The position numbers were made by a program, and so were the translations under genes. This document shows positions 36,146 to 44,337 of a stretch of 64,000 bases of DNA, piece after piece. The DNA comes from Cellulomonas humilata. Its GTDB lineage: Bacteria > Actinomycetota > Actinomycetes > Actinomycetales > Cellulomonadaceae. Location of the stretch: positions 992,001 through 1,056,000 of the forward strand of contig NZ_JAUSVB010000001.1 in assembly GCF_030814415.1 (NCBI RefSeq). The letters are read 5' to 3'. A model generated the notes under the pieces. It saw nothing but the letters and a program-made list of their open reading frames with translations, searched no databases and was not told the DNA's origin. Numbering within the stretch: the stretch's first letter is position 1; every line of letters begins with the position of its first letter.

Positions 36146-36649
36146 GTGCTGATCCGACCCGAACGCCCCGACGATGTCGACGCCATCGATCGGCTGACCA
36201 TCGCCGCCTTCGAGCCGCAGTGGTTCAGCGACGGTTCCGAGGCGCCGATCGTCCGGTCGCTGCGGGCGTCCGGCGACTTGACGCTCTCGCTCGTGGCGGA
36301 GGACGAGGGCGACGTCATCGGGCACGTCGCGTTCTCGCCCGTGACGATCGATGGGTCGCACGACGGCTGGTTCGGGCTCGGGCCGATCTCCGTCCGGCTC
36401 GACCGGCAACGGCGGGGTGTCGGTCGGGCACTCGTGGCCGAGGGGCTGCGCCGGCTGCGGGACCGCGAGGCGCGCGGCTGTGCGCTGATCGGTGATCCGA
36501 ACATCTACGGCCGGATGGGCTTCACGGCCAACGGCCTGCTGTCGCACCGAGGACTGGACCGGGTCGTCGTCCAGCACTTCACCTTCTCCGGCCCCTCGCC
36601 GAGCGGCGAGCTGCGGTTCGCGCCCGCGTTCGACGCCGCGGGTCGCTGA
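36146..36649 (+). CDS. GNAT N-acetyltransferase
   Basis: 167 residues from GTG 36146 with GGAGA upstream. Opening LIRPERPDDVDAIDRLTIAA, then VIGHVAFSPVTID, the acetyl-CoA loop LDRQRRGVGRALVAEGLRRL (R-R-G-V-G-R) and CALIGDPNIYGRMGFTANG. This is the YhbS-like arrangement with a C-terminal FAPAFDAAG. Substrate unknown; single gene. Confidence 0.9.
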   Translation: MLIRPERPDDVDAIDRLTIAAFEPQWFSDGSEAPIVRSLRASGDLTLSLVAEDEGDVIGHVAFSPVTIDGSHDGWFGLGPISVRLDRQRRGVGRALVAEGLRRLRDREARGCALIGDPNIYGRMGFTANGLLSHRGLDRVVVQHFTFSGPSPSGELRFAPAFDAAGR

Positions 36650-36706
36650 GCGCCGCTCGACCGGTCCACGCCGGTCGCGCCTCCGTCGGTCGGCAGCGCC
36701 TGCGGG

Positions 36707-37276
36707 TCAGGAGACCGGGGTGCCGCTCGGGCCGATCGGGAGCGGCTGCCCCGCGAGGAGCATCTGGCCGGCGGTGGCCTTGGCCTCGAAGACGTCCACA
36801 TGCCACAGCGCCGCGAGCGCGGTGCCGTCGTCCCCCGTGTAACCGGCGTCCCAGAACGCCTCCAGCTGCAGCCCCGCGATGGTGTCGGGATCCGTCAGGT
36901 CGAGCGACGAGCCCGGCGCGACCGGCACGGGCTGCCCGTCGAGCAGCAGCTGCCCCGCCCGCCCCTTCGCCTCGAGGAGATCGACGTGCCACAGATCGGC
37001 GAGCGCGTCCGCGTCCTCCATGTAGTAGCCCGCACCCCAGAACGCGTCGGCCCGCTCCTGCGTGTACTCGTCCGCCCCCGCGAGGACGTCCGCCGCCGTC
37101 GGGTCGTCCGCCGGCGCCTGAGGCGCGGCGTCACCCGCGGTGACCTCAGCGGGCTGTCGGTCGTCGGTTGCGCCCGCGCATGCGCTCGCGACCGCCCCGA
37201 CCGTGAGGGTCACGGCGATGACTCCCACGGCAGCCCTGCGGCGAGGGGAGCCGGTGGTGCTCGTGTGCGGCTTCAT
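36707..37276 (-). CDS. Lipoprotein with two copies of an LWHVD repeat
   Basis: 189 residues from ATG 37276. N-terminal signal with a possible lipobox ending in Cys (VGAVASACAG), then a disordered Ala/Asp-rich linker. Two tandem units of about 50 residues follow: ADAFWGAGYYMEDADALADL with WHVDLLEAKGRAGQLLL, and LEAFWDAGYTGDDGTALAAL with WHVDVFEAKATAGQMLL. The shared pattern is FWxAGY...ALAxLWHVDxxEAKxxAGQxLLxGQPxPxxP. I do not recognise the repeat. It is likely surface-exposed. Confidence 0.75.
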   Translation of the reverse strand: MKPHTSTTGSPRRRAAVGVIAVTLTVGAVASACAGATDDRQPAEVTAGDAAPQAPADDPTAADVLAGADEYTQERADAFWGAGYYMEDADALADLWHVDLLEAKGRAGQLLLDGQPVPVAPGSSLDLTDPDTIAGLQLEAFWDAGYTGDDGTALAALWHVDVFEAKATAGQMLLAGQPLPIGPSGTPVS

Positions 37277-37301
37277 CGGTCCTCCGGGGAGCTCGTGGGC
37301 G

Positions 37302-37937
37302 TTACGGGACGTCGACCGCGGGTGGCGGTGGCGAGACCTCGTGCGACGTCTCGCCCGGCGACCGACCACGCCTGCGTCGGCGTCGTATCCGGAGCCACAC
37401 GATCACGAGCCCGACCAGTGCGACCAGGACCAGCACCGGCGCCAGGATCGCAGCGAACGACAGCCCGACGCTCGTCGCGTCCTCGACGGTGCTCGCGACC
37501 GGCGCCCCGGCGCCGAGCGTCGCGACGTTGACGACGGGCCGCATGGTGGCCTTCGCGCCGTGCACGACGAGGGCCAGCACGATGCCGATGACGATCGGCA
37601 CCCACTGGCCGGACTCGACGAACGCTTCGGGATCCGTCACGACGGCGGTCTGCGAGCTCGAGCCCGCACCGAACGCGATACCACCCGCGACGGGCCGCAC
37701 GACGGTCTGCACGATGTCGTTGACGCTGTCGACGCCGGGGACCTTGTCGGCGACGATCTCGAGCGCCAGGAGCACGGCCAGCACGGCCAGGACCCAGCCG
37801 TTGGTGAGCCACTCCCACCCGGCGGGTGTGTCCATGAGGTCCGTCCACCGCGCGAGCGCGCCGATGACGAGCAGGGGGATGTACGCGTTGAGTCCGGCCG
37901 CGGTTGCCAGGCCGGTGCCGGTGAGCACCTCGAGCAT
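37302..37937 (-). CDS. DUF4126 membrane protein
   Basis: 211 residues. The opening MLEVLTGTGLATAAGLNAYI is the DUF4126 hallmark (G-L-x-x-x-A-G-L-N-A-Y). Five or so membrane helices follow, with EIVADKVPGVDSVNDIVQTV in a loop and a very basic Arg-rich C-terminus after the last helix. Function of the family is unknown. A half copy of the element end motif (TGCATCTCGACA, 37959-37970) lies 20 bases upstream of its start. Confidence 0.85.
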   Translation of the reverse strand: MLEVLTGTGLATAAGLNAYIPLLVIGALARWTDLMDTPAGWEWLTNGWVLAVLAVLLALEIVADKVPGVDSVNDIVQTVVRPVAGGIAFGAGSSSQTAVVTDPEAFVESGQWVPIVIGIVLALVVHGAKATMRPVVNVATLGAGAPVASTVEDATSVGLSFAAILAPVLVLVALVGLVIVWLRIRRRRRRGRSPGETSHEVSPPPPAVDVP

Positions 37938-38033
37938 GCGGCAAGCATCGCACCGCCCTGCATCTCGACACCGGCTCCGTGTTGACTAGCAGGAGCCGAC
38001 GCACATCCATCTCCGCACGATCTCGGAGGCACC

Positions 38034-38696
38034 GTGAAGCTCTTGCTGACGTCTGGAGGCGTCACGAACCCCAGCATCCGGTCGGCGCTCGAGAAGCTTC
38101 TCGGTAAGCCGATCGGCGAGTGCGACGCGCTCATCGTCCCGACCGCGCAGTGGGGCCACCCGATGTGCGGACCGACATCGGTGCGCGGCCTGGTGGCCGC
38201 CGACCCCGACTTCCGGCACTTCTCCGGTCTGGGGTGGGCGTCGCTCGGCGTCCTCGAGCTCACCGCTCTGCCCACCATCGGTGCGGAGCGGTGGGTTCCG
38301 TGGGTGCAGGAGGCGGACGTTCTCCTGGTCGACGGCGGCGACGCGACGTACCTGTGTCACTGGATGCGGGAGTCCGGGCTGGCCGATCTGCTGCCGTCCC
38401 TGCCGGACACGGTCTGGGTCGGGGTGAGCGCCGGGAGCATGGTGATGACGCCCCGGATCGGGACGTCCTTCGTCGAGTGGCCGTCCGCGCCGGACGACCG
38501 CACCCTGGGCGTCGTCGACTTCGCGATCTTCCCGCACCTGGACGCCTTCCCGACCAACACCCTGGCGCACGCGCAACGGTGGGCCGCCGACATCGGCGTC
38601 CCGGCCTACGCCATCGACGAGCAGACGGCCATCGTGGTCGTCGACGGCACCACCGAGGTGGTCTCCGAGGGGCAGTGGACACGGTTCGAGGAGTGA
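38034..38696 (+). CDS. Peptidase S51 family (dipeptidase E-like)
   Basis: 220 residues from GTG 38034. Opening MKLLLTSGGVTNPSIRSALE. The nucleophile elbow WVGVSAGSMVM carries the catalytic Ser. The DVLLVDGGDATYLCHWMRES loop and the His in FAIFPHLDAF complete the site. S51 enzymes cut N-terminal Asp dipeptides or cyanophycin-like substrates. Only 37 bases before the DinB gene, same strand, perhaps one transcript. Confidence 0.9.
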   Translation: MKLLLTSGGVTNPSIRSALEKLLGKPIGECDALIVPTAQWGHPMCGPTSVRGLVAADPDFRHFSGLGWASLGVLELTALPTIGAERWVPWVQEADVLLVDGGDATYLCHWMRESGLADLLPSLPDTVWVGVSAGSMVMTPRIGTSFVEWPSAPDDRTLGVVDFAIFPHLDAFPTNTLAHAQRWAADIGVPAYAIDEQTAIVVVDGTTEVVSEGQWTRFEE

Positions 38697-38733
38697 CCGG
38701 CGTCGAGGACGGTGGTGGAGCGCCGCCAGGAGT

Positions 38734-39336
38734 GTGACGCTGGCCCGCATGATCGACGACTTCGCCAAGGCGTACCTTCACGACGACATGCGAGAGGTTC
38801 GTCAGTCGCTGCTGGGCAAGCTGGACGGCGTCTCCGAGTACGACGCGCGACGTCCGCTGACGAGGACCGGGACCAACCTGCTCGGCCTGATCAAGCATCT
38901 GACCATGTCGGAGGCGTGGTACTTCGGGGCGGTCTTCGGTCGGCCGTTCCCCGACCCGCTGCCGCGGTACGACGATCCCGGCTACGCGAACCGCGACAGC
39001 CTGTGGGTGGAGGCGCACGAGTCGCGTGCCGCCATCGTCGACGGGTACGAGCGCGCGTGCCGGCACGCGGACGCCACGATCGAAGCGCTGTCGATCGACG
39101 CACCCGGCCACGTCCCCTGGTGGCCACGGCCGGACGTGAAGCTGTTCAACGTCCTGGTTCACCTCCTGGCGGAGACCAACCGCCATGCCGGCCACGCCGA
39201 CATCCTGCGCGAGCAGCTGGACGGCGCCGTCGGCGCGGACCTGGCCAGGACGGTCGACGTCGACGACACCGGCTGGGCCGCCCACCGCGCGAGGATCGAG
39301 GCCGCGGCTCGGGCAGCGGCCGGTCTCGACTCCTGA
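38734..39336 (+). CDS. DinB family (DUF664) protein
   Basis: 200 residues. Four-helix-bundle DinB/YfiT type: EVRQSLLGKLDGVSEYDARR with the usual LTRTGTNLLGLIKHLTMSEA (metal-binding His) and LLAETNRHAGHADILREQLD (second His pair). These proteins are metal-dependent and often act as thiol (mycothiol or bacillithiol) transferases; the role here is not fixed. GTG 38734 has AGGAG only one base away, so ATG 38749 is a real alternative start. Confidence 0.9.
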   Translation: MTLARMIDDFAKAYLHDDMREVRQSLLGKLDGVSEYDARRPLTRTGTNLLGLIKHLTMSEAWYFGAVFGRPFPDPLPRYDDPGYANRDSLWVEAHESRAAIVDGYERACRHADATIEALSIDAPGHVPWWPRPDVKLFNVLVHLLAETNRHAGHADILREQLDGAVGADLARTVDVDDTGWAAHRARIEAAARAAAGLDS

Positions 39337-39363
39337 CCTGTCGACAGCTCGTCCGGCCGGCCG

Positions 39364-40044
39364 CTATGACGCCTCCGACGCACGGCCGGCCCGGTCCTCT
39401 CGCAGGAGACGCCGCGCGCGCTCCACCGGCTCGTCGGTGGCCAGCTCGTGCCTCGACTCGGGGTTCGTGGCGTACAGCTCCACCATCTCCTGGTACGGCA
39501 GCGCTGGGAGGGAGGCGTGAGGGATCGAGACAGCGTCAGCCTGGAGGACCTTGCGGCGTCCGCCGAGCAGCGGCAGCGTGCGACGTTGTCGCGCGGGGCG
39601 GCGGGTCTCGACGATGAGCTCCTGGGGAGTCGTGACCAGACCGCGCACGTCGTCCCACGGCACGAAGACGTCCGACCCGGCCCACAGCTGGTGGATGCCC
39701 TCCGCGGTGAGCGTCAGCGTGCCGTCGCCGGCCCGTCCGGTGGCGCGTGCCCAGCCCAGGTAGACGAAGAGAGCACCGACGACGAGGAAGAGGGCCGCCG
39801 CGTACGGTGCCGATCGAAGGTACGCGACACCGACAGCCAGCATGCCGAAGGCGAAGGCCCACGCCAGCACGGGAAGCAGCCGGTGCCCACGCTCGGGGTG
39901 GATCGCCAGTCCGCGGGTTCCGTCGGCCGACCCGACGGTCACCACCTCGTCGACGGCTCGCCGTCGCACCGAGAGAAGGACCGGCACGGCGCACACGAGC
40001 ACCAGGGCCGCGATCGCCAGCACACCACCGACGGCACCTTCCAC
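39364..40044 (-). CDS. Membrane protein with PH-like domain
   Basis: 226 residues. One N-terminal hydrophobic helix (VLAIAALVLVCAVPVLLSV), then two adjacent helices near 60-95 (VLAWAFAFGMLAVGVAYL and YAAALFLVVGALFVYLGWA). A small beta-rich domain follows: LTLTAEGIHQLWAGSDVFVP, WDDVRGLVTTPQELIVETRR. That matches the bacterial PH-like domain style of DUF-type membrane proteins. The charged C-terminal tail is probably disordered. No partner recognised. Confidence 0.72.
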   Translation of the reverse strand: MEGAVGGVLAIAALVLVCAVPVLLSVRRRAVDEVVTVGSADGTRGLAIHPERGHRLLPVLAWAFAFGMLAVGVAYLRSAPYAAALFLVVGALFVYLGWARATGRAGDGTLTLTAEGIHQLWAGSDVFVPWDDVRGLVTTPQELIVETRRPARQRRTLPLLGGRRKVLQADAVSIPHASLPALPYQEMVELYATNPESRHELATDEPVERARRLLREDRAGRASEAS

Positions 40045-40083
40045 GCGACCACCCCTTCGTCCACTCGACCTTCGCCCAGCCGC

Positions 40084-40743
40084 TCAGACTCGTGCGACGA
40101 GGGCGTAGCGCTCGTCGGTGACCGGGCGGCCCCACAAGAGGTCGTCGTCGCTGAGCCGTTCCACCCGGAGAGCGGTCACGAGCGGACGCACCACGTCGGC
40201 GAGGTCTGCTGCTGCGACGCCGCCGCCCCAGGGAAGTGTGGGCGCCTCGTCGGTGTACGACGCGCCGTCGGGAGACGACCACCGGCCCTCCACCATGACG
40301 AGGGAGCCGCCGGGGCGCACCATCGACACCCACCGAGCGACAGCAGCCTGCGGGTCGGGGAGGGTCCACACCAGGTGGCGGGCCAGGACGACGTCCACGG
40401 CACGAGCTGGTGGTTCGGCGGCATCACCGACGAGGAACGTGGCCGTCAGGCCGGCGTCGGCCAGCTTGGCGCGAGCCAGCTGGATCATCCGCGGCGCGAG
40501 ATCGACGCCGGTGACCCGGTGCCCTGCCTCGGCGAGAAGGACGGCGATCGATCCCGTGCCGCAGCCGAGGTCGAGCACGTCGCTCGGGGAGCCGGGGAGC
40601 CACGTCCTCAGTCGTGAGGCCCACGCAGCACGGACCCCCGCATCGCGCAGGCCGTGGTCAGGCTCGTCGTCGAACGTGTCCGCCGCGTCGTCCCAGAACC
40701 TCGCGATTCCATCGAGCTCGTCGGCGGGTGGCGTCGGACTCAT
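40084..40743 (-). CDS. SAM-dependent methyltransferase
   Basis: 219 residues from ATG 40743. Class I Rossmann fold: motif I VLDLGCGTGSIAVLLAE, motif II VTGVDLAPRMIQLARAKL, motif III VDVVLARHLVWTLPDPQAAV and GGSLVMVEGRWSSP. It resembles the Methyltransf_11/25 type enzymes that methylate small molecules. Its 5' flank contains the decayed regulator stub at 40848-40955. Confidence 0.9.
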   Translation of the reverse strand: MSPTPPADELDGIARFWDDAADTFDDEPDHGLRDAGVRAAWASRLRTWLPGSPSDVLDLGCGTGSIAVLLAEAGHRVTGVDLAPRMIQLARAKLADAGLTATFLVGDAAEPPARAVDVVLARHLVWTLPDPQAAVARWVSMVRPGGSLVMVEGRWSSPDGASYTDEAPTLPWGGGVAAADLADVVRPLVTALRVERLSDDDLLWGRPVTDERYALVARV

Positions 40744-40847
40744 CAGGTGAGTCTCTCTGCCCGTGCGGCTGTCCGCGCGGCGGGGACGGCCCTGTGCCCC
40801 ATGCTCCGGAGCCGTTGAGCGTGTGACCCGGCCTAAGGACGGCCCGC

Positions 40848-40955
40848 GCTCGGGGCGGTCTCGCTCGTGGTCGCTGCCCAGCATCCGGAGGGCGTCTTCG
40901 TCCGGTGAGCCGGCTGGGCTGGTGAGGTGATGAGGGTCGCGGGCAGGTCGAGGTG
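40848..40955 (-). pseudogene. C-terminal remnant of an MmyB-like regulator
   Basis: Complement reads LTSPAGSPDEDALRMLGSD. The intact regulator at 22049-22936 ends with FTSPAGSPDEDAIRMLASW in the same place, and the DNA aligns over about 105 bases with small deletions. No helix-turn-helix part is left. The remainder of the 227-base gap has nothing else. Confidence 0.8.
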
Positions 40956-40970
40956 TCGCACTGCGAGCGT

Positions 40971-42230
40971 TCACACGCTCAGAGCCCGAGACCGCCGCGT
41001 CCCGAGAAGAACGGGAATGAGCAGCAGGGAGAGCACACCGCCGGCCAGGGAGAGGGTGGCGTAGCTCGTGCCTGCCATGACGATGCCGGAGACCGCACCG
41101 CCGCCGGCCCCGCCGAGGGCGATGAGGACGTCGATCGAGCCCTGGGTCTTGGCGCGGTTGGCGGGGACGGTCGCGTCGACGACGAGTGCCGTGCCGGCGA
41201 TCACGCCGAAGTTCCAGCCGAGCCCGAGCAGCGCCAGCGCCACGATGAGCCAGGGCATCGAGTCGGGCGGGGCGAACGCGGCGGTGAGGCCGGCGAGCAG
41301 GAGCGTCGCGGCAGCGGCCACGGCCATCGGGATGCGGCCGACCCGGTCGACGAGGCGGCCGGTGATCAACGAGGGCAGGTACATCGCTCCGACGTGGATG
41401 CCGATGACCACACCGATCGCGGACAGGTCGTGGTGGTGCGCACCCATGTGCACGGGCGTCATCGTCATGATGGCGACCATCGCGATCTGGGTCAGGACCA
41501 TCACCGTCGCGCCGATCCTGGCGCCGGGCCCGGGTCGGGGTGCCGGGCGAGACGCGTCGATCTGCTCGCCGGGCTTGAGCTCGAGCTGCCGGGCGACGAG
41601 GAACGGGTCCGGCCGCAGCAGCGCGAACAGCACCGCGCCCGCTGTCAGGAAGGCGGCGCCCGCGAGCAGGAACGGGCCCGCGAGGGCAGGTAGGCCGAGC
41701 TCGACCGCGAACCTGCCGAGAGGTCCGACCAGGTTGGGGCCGGCGACCGCACCGAGCGTGGTGGACACCATCGCCACCGAGATCGCCGTGCCGCGCTGGG
41801 TGGGCGTGGCCAGGTCGGTGCCGGCGTAGCGGGCCTGCAGGTTCGTTGCGCTGCCGGCGCCGTAGACGAACAGCGACGCCAGCAGGAGCGGCACGCTCCC
41901 GGATGCGGCCGCGACGACGACGCCGAGCGCTCCGAGACCACCCGCGCCGAACCCGAAGGCCAGGCCGGCACGGCGGCCGAGGCGTTGGGTGATCCGCCCG
42001 ATGAGGAACGCCGCCAGTGCCGCGCCGAGCGTGAAGAGGGCCGCCGGAAGGCCGGCGAGGGAGGCGTGGCCGAGCATCTGCTGGGCGAGCAGAGCACCGA
42101 CGGTGATGCCGGCCGCCAGGCCGGCCCCGCCGAGCACCTGGCTGACGACCACGACGGTGAGGGTCCGCCGCTGGATCGCAGCGACGGCGGCCGCGTCGAC
42201 TCCCCCGTTCTCAGCGGGGGGCGTGACCAC
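40971..42230 (-). CDS. MFS transporter
   Basis: 419 residues from GTG 42230, which lies one base after the ArsR stop. About 12 membrane helices; the conserved loop after helix 2 is FLIGRITQRLGRRAGLAFGF. Another G-rich segment is AGTALVVDATVPANRAKTQG between helices 10 and 11. A His-rich stretch, MTPVHMGAHHHDLSA, in the loop near helix 7 may interest metal or anion transport. Co-transcribed with the ArsR-rhodanese gene, which suggests export of a thiol-reactive or oxyanion substrate. Confidence 0.88.
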   Translation of the reverse strand: MVTPPAENGGVDAAAVAAIQRRTLTVVVVSQVLGGAGLAAGITVGALLAQQMLGHASLAGLPAALFTLGAALAAFLIGRITQRLGRRAGLAFGFGAGGLGALGVVVAAASGSVPLLLASLFVYGAGSATNLQARYAGTDLATPTQRGTAISVAMVSTTLGAVAGPNLVGPLGRFAVELGLPALAGPFLLAGAAFLTAGAVLFALLRPDPFLVARQLELKPGEQIDASRPAPRPGPGARIGATVMVLTQIAMVAIMTMTPVHMGAHHHDLSAIGVVIGIHVGAMYLPSLITGRLVDRVGRIPMAVAAAATLLLAGLTAAFAPPDSMPWLIVALALLGLGWNFGVIAGTALVVDATVPANRAKTQGSIDVLIALGGAGGGAVSGIVMAGTSYATLSLAGGVLSLLLIPVLLGTRRSRALSV

Positions 42231-42231
42231 G

Positions 42232-42894
42232 TCACGCGACGTCAAGGTCGACCGCCTTGCTGGCACGCCACTCGATGATGCCCTCGTCCATCGCGGCAGC
42301 GTCCCAGCCGCGCCCACGCAGCAGGCCGGCGGCCTCGCGGGCGAGCCGGCAGAACTCGCCCCGGCAGTAGACGACGACCGGCCGGTCGGTGGGCAGCTCG
42401 TGCGCACGGTCGGCGAGCTCGGCGAGCGGGATCGACACCGCGCCCGGGAAGTGACCGTCGGCGAACTCGGTGGCGGGTCGCACATCGACGACCGTCATGG
42501 CCGCGGTCACCGCGGCGGGGTCGACGGTGGGGATCTCCCGGAGGCCGGGTGCGTCGACGAGGTAGTCCTGGACGACGTGCCGGAGGTCGGGTGAGCGCAG
42601 GAGGCCCACGCGCTTGGCGGCGACGTACAGCTCGGCGACGTCGTCCCCCGCGAGGCGGTAGTGGATGGTCGTGCGCTCACGCCTCGTGCGCACGAGGCCG
42701 GCCTGCTTGAGCGTCTGCAGGTGCGCGGAGGTCGTCGTCAACGCCATCCCCGACATGCGGGCGAGCTCCTCGACCGAGTGCTCGCCCTGCCCGATCAGCT
42801 CGACCAGCTCGAGCCGCCGCCCGTTTGCGAGAGCCTTGACCAGCCGGGCCAGGGCGTCGAAGACGTCGACCTTCGTCGTACTCCCGAAATCCAT
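42232..42894 (-). CDS. ArsR-family regulator fused to rhodanese
   Basis: 220 residues. ArsR winged helix (about 8-90): LVKALANGRRLELVELIGQG, SGMALTTTSAHLQTLKQAGL, TRRERTTIHYRLAG. A rhodanese domain (about 120-215) follows: TVVDVRPATEFADGHFPGAV, and the active-site loop VVYCRGEFCRLA with Cys first in CRGEFCR. The fusion suggests that persulfide or another sulfur species is sensed or moved by the rhodanese half. First gene of a two-gene unit with the MFS carrier. Confidence 0.92.
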   Translation of the reverse strand: MDFGSTTKVDVFDALARLVKALANGRRLELVELIGQGEHSVEELARMSGMALTTTSAHLQTLKQAGLVRTRRERTTIHYRLAGDDVAELYVAAKRVGLLRSPDLRHVVQDYLVDAPGLREIPTVDPAAVTAAMTVVDVRPATEFADGHFPGAVSIPLAELADRAHELPTDRPVVVYCRGEFCRLAREAAGLLRGRGWDAAAMDEGIIEWRASKAVDLDVA

Positions 42895-43031
42895 GGAATA
42901 AAGATACGGCGGTCGTCAAGAGGCGGTGGAGCGCGGCTGCCTCCGACCGCGTGGTCCCATCTGTCCTGCATCTCGGGACAGGGGCGCCGTCCGGAGGGAG
43001 AGTGTCAGAGGTGGGTCCTACAGTGCCGGGT

Positions 43032-44207
43032 ATGTCAGAGATCGGAACGGACTGGCGGGTGCTCGACGGCGTGACGACGGCATGGTTCGACGCACCGTCG
43101 CTGACCGAGGGGGCTGTGCTGGCCGGGCGCATCGCGGAGCTGTCGGCCCAGATCCTGGTCGACCTGCGCGCGACCGGGCTTCGGGTGAGGCTCGACTCCG
43201 ACGAGCACGCCGAGGCGGTGTCGGCGGCTGCGCGGGATCTCGGGCTGGCCGCGAATCCTGCTGCGCTGCAGCAGCTGAGCATCGTGCTCGAGTCCGCGGA
43301 CCCGTCTGCGGTGAGGCCGTTCTGGCAGCGCGCGCTCGACTACGCGCTCGGGGACGACGGCGGTCTGGCGGATCCGTTGCGGCGCGACCCCGACGTACGG
43401 ATCCGGCAGTCGACCGAGCCACGGCCGTTGCGCAACCGCATCCACCTCGACGTGGTGCGGCCGGCCGCGGCGGTCGAACAGGCCGGTCTGGGTGAGGCCT
43501 ACGGAGCGTACGGCGTCTGTCACGCCGACCCCGACGGCAACGAGGTCGACCTGGTGCCGGGCGACGCGCTCAGCGAGAAGGCCGGGACAGCCGACTGGCA
43601 GGCGGTGTTCAGCGCGATGGCGTGCTACCGCACCACCTCGCCGACGCAGCAGCGAGACCTGGTCGCCTCCGCCGCGGCGCTGGCCGACGACGTGGGCTTC
43701 CCGCTGCTGGTCGACCTGCGCCCGGGGCTCGTGATCATCGACAGTGGCAAGGACCAGTGGGTGGACGACGCCCACGGCCTCGAGCTCGACTTCACCGACC
43801 TCGCCGGAGCCATCCAGACCGCGGCGCGCGAGCTCGGGGCCACGGCGGATCCGGGGCTGCCGCGCTTCGCGCAGCTCTTCTTCGATGCCGCCGACGTCGC
43901 CGCGGTCCGCGCGTTCTGGCTCGCCGCACTCGGATACATCCCCGACCAGCGAGCCTGGAACACCGACATCTACGATCCTCGGCGGCTGAACCCGGAGCTG
44001 GTGTTCCAGGAGATCGACCTGTCGGAGACGGAGCGTCGTCGGCAGCGCAACCGGATCCACGTCGAGCTCGCTGTGGCGTCGGACCTCGCGCAGTCGCGCC
44101 TCGCGGCGGTCGTCGCAGCCGGTGGCCGGCTCCTGGACGGGTCGGACGATCGTTGGAGGGTCGCCGACCCCGAGGGCAACGAGATGGTGATCGTCAGTGG
44201 GGCGTGA
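43032..44207 (+). CDS. Duplicated pterin-dehydratase-like/VOC protein
   Basis: 391 residues from ATG 43032. Residues about 10-80 look like a pterin-4a-carbinolamine dehydratase domain (WRVLDGVTTAWFDAPSLTEG, AELSAQILVDLRATGLRVRL), though the catalytic His trio is not obvious. A glyoxalase-like VOC domain follows (NRIHLDVVRPAAAV, DPDGNEVDLVPG). The whole unit repeats: WQAVFSAMACYRTTSPTQQR, then NRIHVELAVASDLAQ and VADPEGNEMVIVSG. The two halves are clearly related. The enzyme reaction is unknown. Confidence 0.78.
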   Translation: MSEIGTDWRVLDGVTTAWFDAPSLTEGAVLAGRIAELSAQILVDLRATGLRVRLDSDEHAEAVSAAARDLGLAANPAALQQLSIVLESADPSAVRPFWQRALDYALGDDGGLADPLRRDPDVRIRQSTEPRPLRNRIHLDVVRPAAAVEQAGLGEAYGAYGVCHADPDGNEVDLVPGDALSEKAGTADWQAVFSAMACYRTTSPTQQRDLVASAAALADDVGFPLLVDLRPGLVIIDSGKDQWVDDAHGLELDFTDLAGAIQTAARELGATADPGLPRFAQLFFDAADVAAVRAFWLAALGYIPDQRAWNTDIYDPRRLNPELVFQEIDLSETERRRQRNRIHVELAVASDLAQSRLAAVVAAGGRLLDGSDDRWRVADPEGNEMVIVSGA

Positions 44208-44337
44208 GGTCGCGACCGTCCGGCCGTGACCGACGCCGGAGAGGCGAAACCGGGCGCCGCGGAGCCGTTTGTTGCCCGGGGCGGCGGGGATCGGCCTAGC
44301 CTGCGGAGGTTGGTCGTCCGCCGGAGGGAGCCCGCAG

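Noticed and set aside
42140..42170. RRTLT peptide in the MFS protein as another copy of the 51-bp element
   Set aside because: Only five residues agree and the DNA around it does not align; it is an ordinary part of the transporter N-terminus.
42955..42980. Further element copy upstream of the pterin-dehydratase-like gene
   Set aside because: Only TGCATCTCG is shared, inside a separate CTGTCC/GGACAG dyad; too short to call.
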